Shown here piece by piece: positions 22,741 to 33,431 of a stretch of DNA of 64,000 bases. Below the pieces are notes generated by a model. That model was not told the DNA's origin, made no database searches, and saw only the letters and a program-made list of their open reading frames with translations. The DNA comes from Daphnia pulex. Taxonomy: Eukaryota > Arthropoda > Branchiopoda > Diplostraca > Daphniidae. A program made the translations under genes and the position numbers. The DNA is taken from positions 4,960,001-5,024,000 of the forward strand of contig NC_060026.1 of assembly GCF_021134715.1 (NCBI RefSeq), read 5' to 3'. Numbering within the stretch: position 1 is the stretch's first letter; each line of letters starts with the position of its first letter.

Positions 22741-23404
22741 ATGAAGGTAAAAAAGTTTTATTGGTGAAAATGTTTGAAACATGTTGACGATAATTAGCTA
22801 AAACTAATTTGATTTCCTATAGTTCTTCATCTTCGCCGCCCTCGTCTCTGTAGCCGTTGCCAAATCGGCTTACACAGCTCCGTCTTATGCTGCACCTGCT
22901 ACCCAGGCGTATTCGGCCCCAGCTTACTCGGCACCAATGTATTCATCACCCTCTTACGAAACCCACTATGTAAGTTCAGTTTCATTTTTTATTAAATCAA
23001 TTTACTTTGTTAAAAAATATGAAATCAATGTCGGCCCCCTTATTTCATAGGTCGCTCAACCCTACAACTTTGACTGGGCTGTTAAGGAGGCTGGATACTA
23101 TAATGATAACCTCGACTATTCTCATTCCGAGAGCAGTGACGGTAAAGTAACCACCGGAACGTACCATGTTGTTCTACCCGATGGCCGCACCCAGATTGTC
23201 ACCTACAGAGCTGACAGCTATGGATACGTTGCTAATGTCAAGTACGAAGGTGAAGCCAAGTACCCAGAATACAAACCTGCCTCATATGCCACACCCTCTT
23301 ACTCTTCCCCCCGTGCCAACGTATATTCTTCCCCTGTCTACAATGCTCCTACCATGGCTGCACCAGTCTATTCTGCTCCTGCCCAGAAGGTTTCCGAGTA
23401 CTAA
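22741..23404 (+). CDS. RR-type chitin-binding cuticle protein, copy 4
   Basis: Exons 22741-22746, 22823-22969 and 23051-23404; 168 residues, protein identical by eye to copies 2 and 3 (SYSSPRANV form). The same signal peptide, RR domain at about 56-115 and KVSEY end are present. One extra A in the 3' UTR homopolymer explains most of the one-base change in unit length. Confidence 0.94.
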
Positions 23405-24503
23405 CAGTGAAATTTATTTGAAAGAAAATTATATTTATTGGTGTAATTACTATGCATTATGTGCAAGTAATCGAAAAAAAAAATATGAATTCGAAATACA
23501 ACGATTTTTATCAGATTTTCGTTCGTTTTACCGACAAACAATAACTGAATTTTGTCTTGTGTCAGAAAATAAACAAATGACAACAATAAGTATCGAACAA
23601 AAAGTGCTAGTTAAAAATCAGCAACCGCAAGTCAAATGTTTCTAAATTTTGGAATGGGATTCTGGTTTAAAGATTCTCTTACAAAATAACTGCAGAGACC
23701 AAACTGTGATGCACATTTAAAATCTTTTTGTTTTCATAGGAACACTAAACATTTTATTATAGATGAATATTATTTTGAAGTCGCTGAGGCATTGAAAGCA
23801 TCTAGTCAGGATTCAAATATTGTTACTGTACTATCGTATTCCCATGATAAGAAAAACTGTATTCACTTTTATTAATTCAAATACCGGGCTTAATATAAAA
23901 AAGAAGAAACTGGGATTTCTGAAATAGCTATTAGCTTTTTGAATAAAAATTCGTAGCTCTATATGAAAGTGTAAACCGATTGATCCACATTAAGTGAAGA
24001 AAAAAGAAATACCTGCCGATCACAATTAAACGAATCCTTCGACTCAGTAATGAACCGATAATATACATAGACATACAGGTAATTATTTATGCAAAAGATT
24101 TCTGCCAAGAAAGAGGTGTCGTTATTCCTATGAGTATGTGAACGTGTGTTTTTGTGACAGAGTACGAGTGCAAGGAAGGCTAATTTTAAATTTTGTTCTC
24201 TTTCCAGTTTTTTTATTTAATCTAATGAGATGCCGCAAGTCAAAGCAGTTTGTATATCCGTTATAATTATACGTATTATCTGATTCATGTTGGGGGAATT
24301 CCCATCTTTTATAGGAGTTGACCTATTACCCTAAATGAAATCATGATTGAGAAGGTCACTTAGTAAAACTGGAGTGAACGTTAGCGGTAAAACGCCTTTG
24401 CTGAAATTAAAAATAAAACACTTTCCCTTTCTCAACGGACTCTTAGGTGACAGAACATTCCATGATTAAAAATATGTTTCAGCAACAGTGAAATAATTCA
24501 GGG

Positions 24504-24511
24504 TATAAAAG
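24504..24511 (+). promoter_or_regulatory. TATA box of cuticle gene 5
   Basis: TATAAAAG 75 bases before the ATG. Confidence 0.8.
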
Positions 24512-24578
24512 TCAGAAACATTGAATGTAAAATGCATCAGTTACCAAACTGTCTCAATCCGTTTCAAAACTTTTAAAC

Positions 24579-25242
24579 ATGAAGGTAAAAAAGTTTTATT
24601 GGTGAAAATGTTTGAAACATGTTGACGATAATTAGCTAAAACTAATTTGATTTCCTATAGTTCTTCATCTTCGCCGCCCTCGTCTCTGTAGCCGTTGCCA
24701 AATCGGCTTACACAGCTCCGTCTTATGCTGCACCTGCTACCCAGGCGTATTCGGCCCCAGCTTACTCGGCACCAATGTATTCATCACCCTCTTACGAAAC
24801 CCACTATGTAAGTTCAGTTTCATTTTTAATTAAATCAATTTACTTTGTTAAAAAATATGAAATCAATGTCGGCCCCCTTATTTCATAGGTCGCTCAACCC
24901 TACAACTTTGACTGGGCTGTTAAGGAGGCTGGATACTATAATGATAACCTCGACTATTCTCATTCCGAGAGCAGTGACGGTAAAGTAACCACCGGAACGT
25001 ACCATGTTGTTCTACCCGATGGCCGCACCCAGATTGTCACCTACAGAGCTGACAGCTATGGATACGTTGCTAATGTCAAGTACGAAGGTGAAGCCAAGTA
25101 CCCAGAATACAAACCTGCCTCATATGCCACACCCTCTTACTCTGCCCCCCGTGCCAACGTATATTCTTCCCCTGTCTACAATGCTCCTACCATGGCTGCA
25201 CCAGTCTATTCTGCTCCTGCCCAGAAGGTTTCCGAGTACTAA
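24579..25242 (+). CDS. RR-type chitin-binding cuticle protein, copy 5
   Basis: Exons 24579-24584, 24661-24807 and 24889-25242; 168 residues. Signal and RR domain as in copies 2-4, but the tail reads SYSAPRANV as in copy 1. Its 3' flank also shares AACAAAGAGTG with copy 1 where copies 2-4 have AACAAAAAGTG. The outermost copies thus keep states that the inner ones have lost. Downstream similarity to the unit ends near 25615. Confidence 0.94.
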
Positions 25243-25619
25243 CAGTGAAATTTATTTGAAAGAAAATTATATTTATTGGTGTAATTACTATGCATTATGT
25301 GCAAGTAATCAAAAAAAAATATGAATTCGAAATACAACGATTTTTATCAGATTTTCGTTCGTTTTACCGACAAACAATAACTGAATTTTGTCTTGCGTCA
25401 GAAAATAAACAAATGACAACAATAAGTATCGAACAAAGAGTGCTAGTAAAAAATCAGCAACCGCAAGTCAAATGTTTCTAAATTTTGGAATGGGATTCTG
25501 GTTTAGAGATTCTCTTACAAAATAACTGCAGAGACCAAACTGCGATGCACATTTAAAATCTTTTTGTTTTCATTGGAACACTAAATATTTTATTATCGAT
25601 GAATATTATTTTGACGCGA

Positions 25620-26192
25620 GGGGTTTAATTGCGTTTCATATAATGAGAATTATAGAGACGATGATGATAACTAAGGTGAGGAAATGAAAGAAAATATCAG
25701 AGAATAAGAATCCCAATAAAATGTATATGAGATCATTGATAAAACACGCAGGAAACAGGCAAAATCACCAGTACGAAACGTTTAGCTAGTCTCTAGAACG
25801 CCTAGCTAAAAAAACAGCTCCACAAATATAGGCTGGCCATAACTCTCTATCTGCTTTTTAAATAACTGATGAACATGAGCATCAGCCTAGTTTCTACCAG
25901 CTAGTTGCTAGCTAGAACCTGTTAATTCTATGCTGCTTGCGTTCAGCAGTAATTTTAACATGGATTGCTAGTAACGGCCAGCCTATTTACGTAAAGATAT
26001 TTTAAGCTAGCCGTTTGGCTCATAAAATTAAGCTAAATAAATCCAGCATAGTTTAACCACGGATAGCTAGTAACGGTTAGCCCAAATATGTATAGTTATT
26101 TCAATCTAGGCGTTGTATTCATAAAAATTATGTATATAATAAAAATTTCCTGCTTTTAATCAACTAGCTGTTTTATAGCAGAGCATCAGTTA
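25620..26192. repeat. Diverged tandem repeat rich in TAGCTAG
   Basis: A segment at about 25960-26034 (GGATTGCTAGTAACGGCCAG) recurs at 26057-26132 (GGATAGCTAGTAACGGTTAG) with roughly 70% similarity, and CTAGC words pepper the region from 25780. No gene seen. Probably old repeat debris at the edge of the cuticle array. Confidence 0.5.
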
Positions 26193-26364
26193 ATATAGGT
26201 CAGTGTCTCCTATCTTTCGTAAAAGATAAGTTAAGATAAGATATTTTTTGTATCTTTTTGGTATCTTGTATCTTGTGTCAAATTCAGTTACAATTAAGTA
26301 TTTTCAACTTTAGGGTATGAAAATAATGGTAACTTTTGCCTTAAAAGATAAGATACTTAAGATC

Positions 26365-27131
26365 AGGGTTGTTAACGATACTTTAAAATAATATCGGCGA
26401 TAGAGATACCGATACTCGACTTTTTTTTCTATCGGCGATACCGTTACCGGTACTGGTTTTCGAAAGTATCGCGATACCGATTATTTTTGTTTATACCGGT
26501 ACCGATACTTTTGAAACATTTAAATTCATAAAATTACTAATTTCATGCAATTGTTTTTTTCCCCTTTTTTATTTAAAAAATTCGGTTAACACTTCATGTA
26601 ATGGAATAAAGAATTTCCACTTTTTGAGGCTGGGCCAAAATATTTAAAAAAAAGTTTTCCAGACAAATATTCGCGATGTCATTTTTTTTCGTACACCAAG
26701 GACTGTAACGACAGACGAAATATCGCTATCAGAGTATCGATCGTTACTGCTTCGATACCCTTCCGATACCCCTTTTTAAAAAGTATCGCCGATACTGACT
26801 CAATACTAAGTATCGCTAACGGCGATACTGTAACGGATGTCTCACGACTATCATATAGATCCGTTGACCCATGTATCAGTAACGGCTAGATCAATAGCCT
26901 TTAGTCAAATAGCATAGCACGTGAAGGAAGCATGCAGAACAGACCCAAACCGGAAGTGTCAGATAGTTCCGTCAGATACGACATAAAAGAACATCCAAGC
27001 CGGGCAACCGGGATCAGTCTATTGTATCGCATCACGTTGTATACTTCATCTTAATAAACGGTCCAACCATCTGTCACTCTCGTTACAATACTATCGGTAT
27101 CGATTCCGCTACCGATACGATATTAACAACC
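26365..27131. mobile_element. Inner hAT-like element with CGATAC words, itself interrupted by a solo LTR
   Basis: Ends GGGTTGTTAACGATAC and, inverted, GGTTGTTAATATCG. Flanks TTAAGATC and GTAAGATC agree in 7 of 8 bases. TATCGGCGATACC-like words recur through both arms. A 259-bp LTR interrupts it near the right end. Confidence 0.6.
26829..27087. repeat. Solo LTR
   Basis: 259 bp beginning TGTAACG and ending CGTTACA, flanked by the 4-base duplication ATAC (26825-26828, 27088-27091). Contains AATAAA at about 27053. No internal domain or second copy nearby, so it is a recombined remnant of an LTR retroelement; the family is unknown. Confidence 0.75.
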
Positions 27132-28018
27132 GTAAGATCCCATCTAGCAGTAGAAAAATGATTTACTTTGAGGTATGAAATTCGAAAATTTTAAGGCCAA
27201 GGCTGTTCAGACTTCAGATTTAAGAATACTGAGAGCTGACAGCTGACTCATCAGGACGTTGCAGACTTTCAGCCATGCTTTCAGCGAATTAGTCGAGCTT
27301 TTTTCGTCTAAGACTCTGAGTCTCTGTACTCTCTGAGATTTTAATCTTCTGATAGCGTAATTTTGCTTATATTTTTTTATCTTATTTTTTTTTTTAATTT
27401 TTCATCACATTGCGTGTGATCTGTGATCTAGTGTTTGCAAATTAATCCCAAGAAATCCAGTAGGGCCTAAGTATTTTCAATTTTTTTTGTGCCCTACCCT
27501 TACCGGCAATATTGCCATTCGTTTTATACTATATAATCTAAATACAGCAGCAGTGTTCTTTTGTTATCTCTCTGTTGCTGAGTTGCTGACTTGCTGTTTG
27601 AATATTGAATTATCATTTTTATCACTCAGATTAGTCAGGTATGAGTAACTCAATGACCGGTTTGTCGTGCAATACAATGCAAAAATTGAACAGTTTTACA
27701 CTGTTCAATTTGCTTGTCGTGAAATACAATAAAGAAATTAAACAATTTATCGACTCAAATGTTCTTTTTCCTTTTTTTCACTTTTTTGGCTAAAAAATAA
27801 CTACTATCTTATCTTAACTTATCTTATCTTTAGCCCACCATAAAAATTCGGAAATATCTTATTTTTTTCGTATCTTGACTATTTTTTCCAGATACTATCT
27901 TTTATCGGAGCATTTTTTTCGGTATTTTGGATACTAACTTAACTTTTTTTGGGGGGGGGGATTAATTTTAGTATCGAAAAATTTTTGTAAAAAAAAGATA
28001 GGAGACACTGATATAGGT

Positions 28019-28680
28019 ACTATCAAGTATATTTCATGTACGAAATACATTTATAGCAAATTAATAATTGTAAATTTTATTTGATTCTCCCTTTTTGTAT
28101 TTTTGGACTGGGATTAAAATGGTAGTTTTAAATTGCTTTTAAAAACATGTTAAAAGTTTGGAACTGTACCCAATTCAGTTTAATTGAATACAGGAAACTG
28201 GACATATATTCAAATTCAAATTTTAATACTATTACCAATGCGCCGAGGCTCCTTGGAGAGTTTCCCGAAGGGCTTTTTTTATTTGTAATATATGGTTGTG
28301 TAGTAATTTTTTTTCGAAACCGCATCTTGGCTGTTGATATTGAATGCACGTTTGTTCAAAACGATTGGATTGATTTAATTGTAAGTTGTTTACTCGTTTG
28401 TAATGGAAATCGTCTGGAATCGTTTTGAATCGATATTTGCGGTTACAGTTGGTTGATATTTCGACGTTGAACGTGGTATGCAACTTGGAAGCTAAAATAA
28501 TTTTAATGACGCACATATACCGGATTCAATTCTGTGTATTCCATTTCAGAGCATTACCTTTTCAACATTTTGTCTAAAAAAATCTCTTTAATCTTCATTT
28601 TTCATGGATATAACATGTTGAGTTGAGGGAAAAAAAATTTTTAAGCGTTCTTTTTTCATGAATACAACAAGATCGCTCAC
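28019..28680. other. No supported gene
   Basis: Two overlapping open frames on opposite strands (about 93 codons each, 28147-28516) have no recognisable domain. It could hold further 3' exons of the RPA-like gene, but none is convincing. Confidence 0.3.
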
Positions 28681-29352
28681 CGATGCGACGTCTTTTGCTA
28701 CCATCGCCCCCCCCCCCCCCCCAACCAGCGAAGTAACTCTTGGGCGTCGAGAGTCTTCGGATTGAACTGGATATAAGACATGGACGATGAAAAAAATGGT
28801 ATGAAAAAAACATAGGGAAGATATTTTTAAAATGTAAACCAACCTCGACATCCGTTACTCCAGTCGCTTTCAAACTGAGACGTCCTTCCCGACTTATAAC
28901 AACAAAGCCTTTCAGTTTGATGGCAGACCCAGCCGGATGGCGACGGACATCGGCGGTAGCAGGACCCCAGAAAGTGATCGGAATCTAAAAAAAATAAAAA
29001 ATAAAAAGGAAACGGAGACAATTTAGTATCGTAATTGCCAAACACGACACGAAGAAAAATTTTTTTTATAACCTGACTCTGTTGCAAACTAGGATCGACA
29101 AGTTGGGCCTCCAGATAGGCAGCGTCTCTTATAGTGCCATCATTGTTTTTTATTTCTTTGTTTTGCATGGCCCCAACAGATTTTAACACAACCAAAACAT
29201 CTATAGAGAATGAAATAAGTGAGAATTTCGTTAAAATGTCAGCAAACGTAATATCATGTACTTACTGATCGAGGCTTCGACGTCTACAGTTCCGGAATCC
29301 AAATCAGAAAGAGGACGGAAATGGTCAACAGGAGCAACATAATCATTGTCGT
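28681..29352 (-). pseudogene. RPA70-like OB-fold gene, partial
   Basis: Minus-strand exons 29352-29266 (5' end uncertain), 29200-29073, 28984-28844 and 28766-28681 join in phase. They read NDYVAPVDHFRPLSDLDSG, then VLVVLKSVGAM and DAAYLEAQLVDPSLQQSQ, then IPITFWGPATADVRR and IKLKGFVVISREGRLSL, then FNPKTLDAQELLRWL. This is the layout of the second single-stranded-DNA-binding OB fold of replication protein A 70 (strands around the conserved ITFWG, then FNP...LRxW). Known RPA70 roles are replication and repair. No in-frame ATG opens the first exon, and a run of 16 G in the last exon (28707-28722 on +) drives the frame into a stop, so it may be a partial gene or pseudogene, or the G run may be miscounted. 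The nested retroelement stack lies immediately upstream. Confidence 0.5.
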
Positions 29353-29430
29353 CATATCAGATCTCGCCACTTGTCTAGCTATCTCAATTACTCATCAGTT
29401 CGCTAGTTAGCGACTTCGAGCAATTATTCA

Positions 29431-29469
29431 ATTGCTGAACAAGTATCTCGACCTGGATCTATTATGGTG
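29431..29469 (+). repeat. Left inverted terminal repeat of the DIRS-like element
   Basis: Starts ATTGCTGAACAAGT and ends ATCTATTATGGTG; the complement is at 49165-49203. Inverted rather than direct ends are the mark of DIRS1-type elements. Confidence 0.7.
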
Positions 29470-29599
29470 ACTTCAATGCACTAGTTCATAAGAAAGAGAC
29501 CTAACGGTCTTCATGCAATACGCATGCCACAGACGCTCCCGATATCGGGCGTCGGTAATATCGAGTAAACGTGGACTCCAGTACTGAATTCCAGTACTC

Positions 29600-30257
29600 T
29601 GCTAGCAAAATAGCCTAGGTTGGGACCCCCAAATGAGCAGCTTTCGATGCGACGCCTCGCATTGAGTGAGCCGAGTCCACACCCGCATCAGATAGAACCA
29701 CTCTTAATCGAACGCGCTAAAGTTGAGCCGCCTACTGAGTTCCAAGGCGGACGCAGTCCCAACAGAAGCAATTTAGACTTTGATCCCGAACGAAATTGGT
29801 CAGAAACTGTTAAATAATCTTTCAATGTCTCCACCGGGCACGCGAGGGAAACGGGCTGCATTTTCTTTAGCGTGATGACCTGCAATGGCGAATTTCGCTA
29901 AGTCTTTCTTGGTTTTGACAAGCTAAAGTTCGTTTGTCCTTCTTCCGTCACGATTGAATCTCTGTCGATATTGGCCAACTCCAATACTCTGCGCAAAGAC
30001 GATAGCGCCAGCAGAATGACCAGCTTCTTTGACAGGTCCGGAAAAGATAAGCCACTGTTAGGGCCCAAAGAGATTAAATAGTCCACCACTGTACTAACAT
30101 CCCAAAAACCTGAATATTTTGGGACTGGCGGTTTCTTTTTATAGGCTTCACTCATCAGCTTAACAATAAGCGGATGCTTGCCAATGTCGTAACCATCAAT
30201 CTTGCCAAACGTTGAGAACAGCATGGAACGGGCAACATTTATGGTCCTAGATCTCAT
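29600..30257 (-). pseudogene. DIRS tyrosine recombinase remnant
   Basis: Part of the DIRS-like fossil. Core phrases GKIDGYDIGKHPLIVKL and KKLVILLALSSLRRVLELA match the tyrosine recombinases of DIRS/Ngaro elements, which integrate circular DNA by site-specific recombination instead of using an integrase. The gene is broken. The IS4EU element abuts it. Confidence 0.7.
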
Positions 30258-30299
30258 ATTGTTGTTATTTGAATTACACGTTTGTTGTTACGTTAAAAC

Positions 30300-32440
30300 G
30301 TGAAACTTGTCAAGTGTTTGGTTCCTAATTGTACTAGTCGGCCCAGTATTAATGCGGAGATTAAGTTCTTACAATTTCCCAAAAAACTTGAAAAAAGAAA
30401 AGTGTGGTTCAAGGAATTAGGCCTTGACAGCTGTAATTTCCATCCAGAAAGACGCCTACATGTCTGCGAGAAACATTTCGAGGTAACTATTTCTAAATGA
30501 AGACTGAGTACAATTTTGTCAATCATGTGTATCTTTAGTTAGAAAATGATTTGAAAGATTACGACAAATTTCAAAATGGTATTGGCTACATGAAACTCAA
30601 ACCTGATGTAGTACTCATCGCAATATCCCAGAAGGTAAGAAATATTTAATGTTGTAATGAACAAGTCACAAGTTTTCTGTAATCTATTTATTGATAGCTA
30701 TTACTACAGAAGACAAATATCAAACTGGGTCGACCAATATGAATTACAATCCATGTCTGGTGAATCAGACCAAGGAGGTAACACATTGAAATGATTATGC
30801 ATTAATGAATACAGTCTTAACTGTCATTGAAATTCATTGGTAGAATGACTGTCAGTAGCATGTCCAGTGGATATGGTAGTCTCACTAGCGAATCAAGATT
30901 ATCTTGCAATTTGGAATGTGAAAATCTGTCAGATCCCATTGATGATGGTATTTCAGTTAGAATGGAATTTCTGTTACACCTTCGATGATTTAACATTTGT
31001 AAATAATGCAGGGGCAAGAGAATCAAGTTTAAATAACGAAAATTTTGGACTTCAAGAAAATAGAAATATTCCTGACATTTTTTTACATAAAGCAACACAG
31101 ACAGATCGTATGCGACCAGTGCATGGTTTACTATGGAAGAAAGCGACAAAAACGTAATATGCAAGAAAGCCTTTGTAAGAAGCAAAGCAGTGCAACACAA
31201 TCCAATTGGCTGGGATATGAAAGATGCAGCAAGTAGTCCGTGGAAGGTTACGCCACAAAAAGAAAACAGTCCAATTCCTTAACAAACATCCACGCCACAC
31301 TCATGGCACGTAACATCTACTCCAATAAGTGAGAAAAGAAAGGCATACAAAATGGAAGGTGGTCGTTTGGATACGTTTCCTTCATATTCTGAAGGGAGGA
31401 TGAAAAGGAAGTGTACAAGGTCACTGAAATTTCAAGACACTTCGGACACCGAAAATCACCAAAATTTGTGTGAAACATCAAGCTCAACTATTGGCAGTGA
31501 CCTATCCTGGCGAGAAACCAGTACTTCAACCAACGCGTCCATACTTTGTACCTCGGATTTCAAACGGAAAAGTCTCATGCGCGTCCGACAGCTGATTGAA
31601 AGTAATCTGAAAACCTATCTAGGCATTGACGGTGACTGGCTTTCTGTTATTTCCCTACTCACTTCAAAGTTCAAAGTAAGAGGTAGTCTAACTTCATTGG
31701 ATATTGCTTGCCTAGTCATAAGGAAAATTCGCTTGAATGAAACCTTTGCTGTCCTTGGACATGAATTTGGAATTTCTCTTAGTCAAGCATCCAGATATTT
31801 CAAGTGCTTCTTGCCTTTTTTCGCGAATCACATGAAAGAACTAATTGCTTGGCCAAGTAAGGAAGCAATCCACAGAGCAATGCCTATTGGATTTCGAAAA
31901 TCATTTAAGAAAGTAATGGCGATTGGCGATTGTTTAGAAATCAGCATCCAAAAGCCAAGTGACGCTTTCGAGCAGGCGTTAACTTGGTCTGATTACAAAA
32001 AAGCTAACGCAATCAACTATTATGTAGCTATCTCCCGAAATGGGTTGTTCATGTTCTGTTCTACTGGTTATGGAGGAAGAGGAACTGACGAATTAATTGT
32101 CTCTCATTGTGGTTTCTTAAATAAACTGGAAAAAGGTATGCACATCATGGTCGACAGGGGATTCAAGAAAATAGAAAGTATGGTTTTGGCAAAAGGTTGC
32201 GAAATTGTTCGTCCACCTAGTGTGTCCGATGGTAAGCAGCTTTCAAAAGAACAAGTGATAACTGGTAGGAAAATCGCCGGTGCACGAATTCATGTCGAGA
32301 GAGCCATTCGTCGAATTAGAGAATTTAAATTTCTTGCTTCACATGCTGGTATTCAACATTCCTTGATTCAATGTGCTGATGACGCTATTTCTATTGTGTG
32401 TGGACTCACCAACCTTCAAAGTTGTTTAACTAGATGTTGA
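30300..32440 (+). pseudogene. IS4EU transposase: THAP zinc finger plus DDE_4 domain
   Basis: First exon at about 30300-30482 reads VKCLVPNC, FPKKLEKRKVWFKELGLD and RRLHVCEKHFE, a C2CH THAP finger for sequence-specific DNA binding. Short exons follow (30540-30632, about 30700-30777), then the long frame 31352-32440 (362 codons). The catalytic core shows AIGDCLEI (first Asp), MVDRGFKK (second Asp) and RIHVERAIRRIREFKF (Glu), so the DDE triad is complete. No ATG opens the THAP frame: it begins at GTG after an in-frame TAA, so the start is lost or the leader is spliced from elsewhere. The region 30840-31350 is not open throughout. The long DDE frame is intact. Confidence 0.7.
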
Positions 32441-33183
32441 ACGTGGTATTGTCATTTCGCTAAATGTTGTTTCGTGTGCTTATTGATTTTCTGCATACTG
32501 ATCTGATACAATACAGGTGTACTTCCAAAATCACATTTTTTTTATTCAAGAACAAAATTTCCAATAGCACTTTTCCAAAAATTGAGAGCTTTCACCATTA
32601 ATGCTGTAATGTACTTTGGTTCATAATCGATAGGCAAAATTTTGACTTGTTTGTTTTTTTCGAATTCAGGACTGGCAACACAAAAAAAGGATTTTTTTCT
32701 ACCGGACATGTGCATTTGCAACTGGACTTGGGCATTACATTTATGAGTTATTTTGCCAGATCTATCTATTAAATGGAAATAAGACTTGTCGTTGGAAGGG
32801 CATTTGATTTCTAACGTGTAATCAACAGTAATGGCATCTAGCGACGCACTGAAGATTGGGTATTTAGGGTGTGACATGATACCACAACGTAGAAAAGACA
32901 TTTTAAGCTTTTGTGACACAACTTCAAGCACTTGTGACTCTAATCTTGTTCCTCTCGACATAGCTGCAGTCTCTCTCAATTTTGCGCCATGCATTATGTC
33001 CACTAATGATCCATTTACAGTTTTGCAGTGAGAAATAGCATACAAGTTGGATGCTGTTATACGAAGATACCTGTTTAGTTGAAAAAAATTGTATAAAGCA
33101 CACTGATAAAATAGTGGTAAAATTAAAGTTTGAATTACCTTAACCTGTTCCATAGAACACTATCTTTTTGTTCGGTTGTCAAC

Positions 33184-33431
33184 TGTGAAGTTTAAATAAA
33201 CTGATACAATATCTATGCAATTAACTGAGGACATTTATTTAAACTACTCCAAGTATGTCATACAATTTCTGTCTTACTATCTACTTACAGTCTGTTCGGG
33301 AGAGAGATTAAAGTAAGAGTGGAGATAAGAGCACTTTGACATAAGTCACCATGAAGAAGAGAGTAGACCAAACAGTCAAGAGAGGAGGTTGCCCTCTTGA
33401 CTGCTAGATGGCGTAGTTTGCTATTCTTACA
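33184..33431 (-). repeat. 3' LTR of the Copia element
   Basis: 248 bp; carries a 60-bp stretch missing from the other LTR. Confidence 0.88.

Larger units (their letters stand above)
16980..25615 (+). repeat. Five-unit tandem array of cuticle genes
   Basis: Gene starts are at 17243, 19068, 20904, 22741 and 24579, giving unit lengths of 1825, 1836, 1837 and 1838. From exon 2 of unit 1 (17312) to about 25615 the units are nearly identical, in introns and 1.1-kb spacers as much as in exons, so recent duplication or conversion rather than selection explains the identity. The promoter and intron 1 of unit 1 (16980-17311) are clearly more diverged from the other four. After 25615 the similarity stops abruptly. 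Confidence 0.95.
26201..28010. mobile_element. Non-autonomous hAT-like element, outer shell of a nested set
   Basis: Perfect 17-bp ends CAGTGTCTCCTATCTTT (26201-26217) and its complement (27994-28010), flanked by the exact 8-bp duplication ATATAGGT (26193-26200, 28011-28018). CAGTG ends with an 8-bp duplication are hallmarks of hAT transposons. Subterminal regions repeat the word TTATCTT/AAGATAA many times. No transposase is seen; much of the interior is a second inserted element. Confidence 0.85.

Noticed and set aside
28147-28516. Opposing 93-94 codon frames
   Set aside because: No domain, opposite strands overlap, composition explains the openness.
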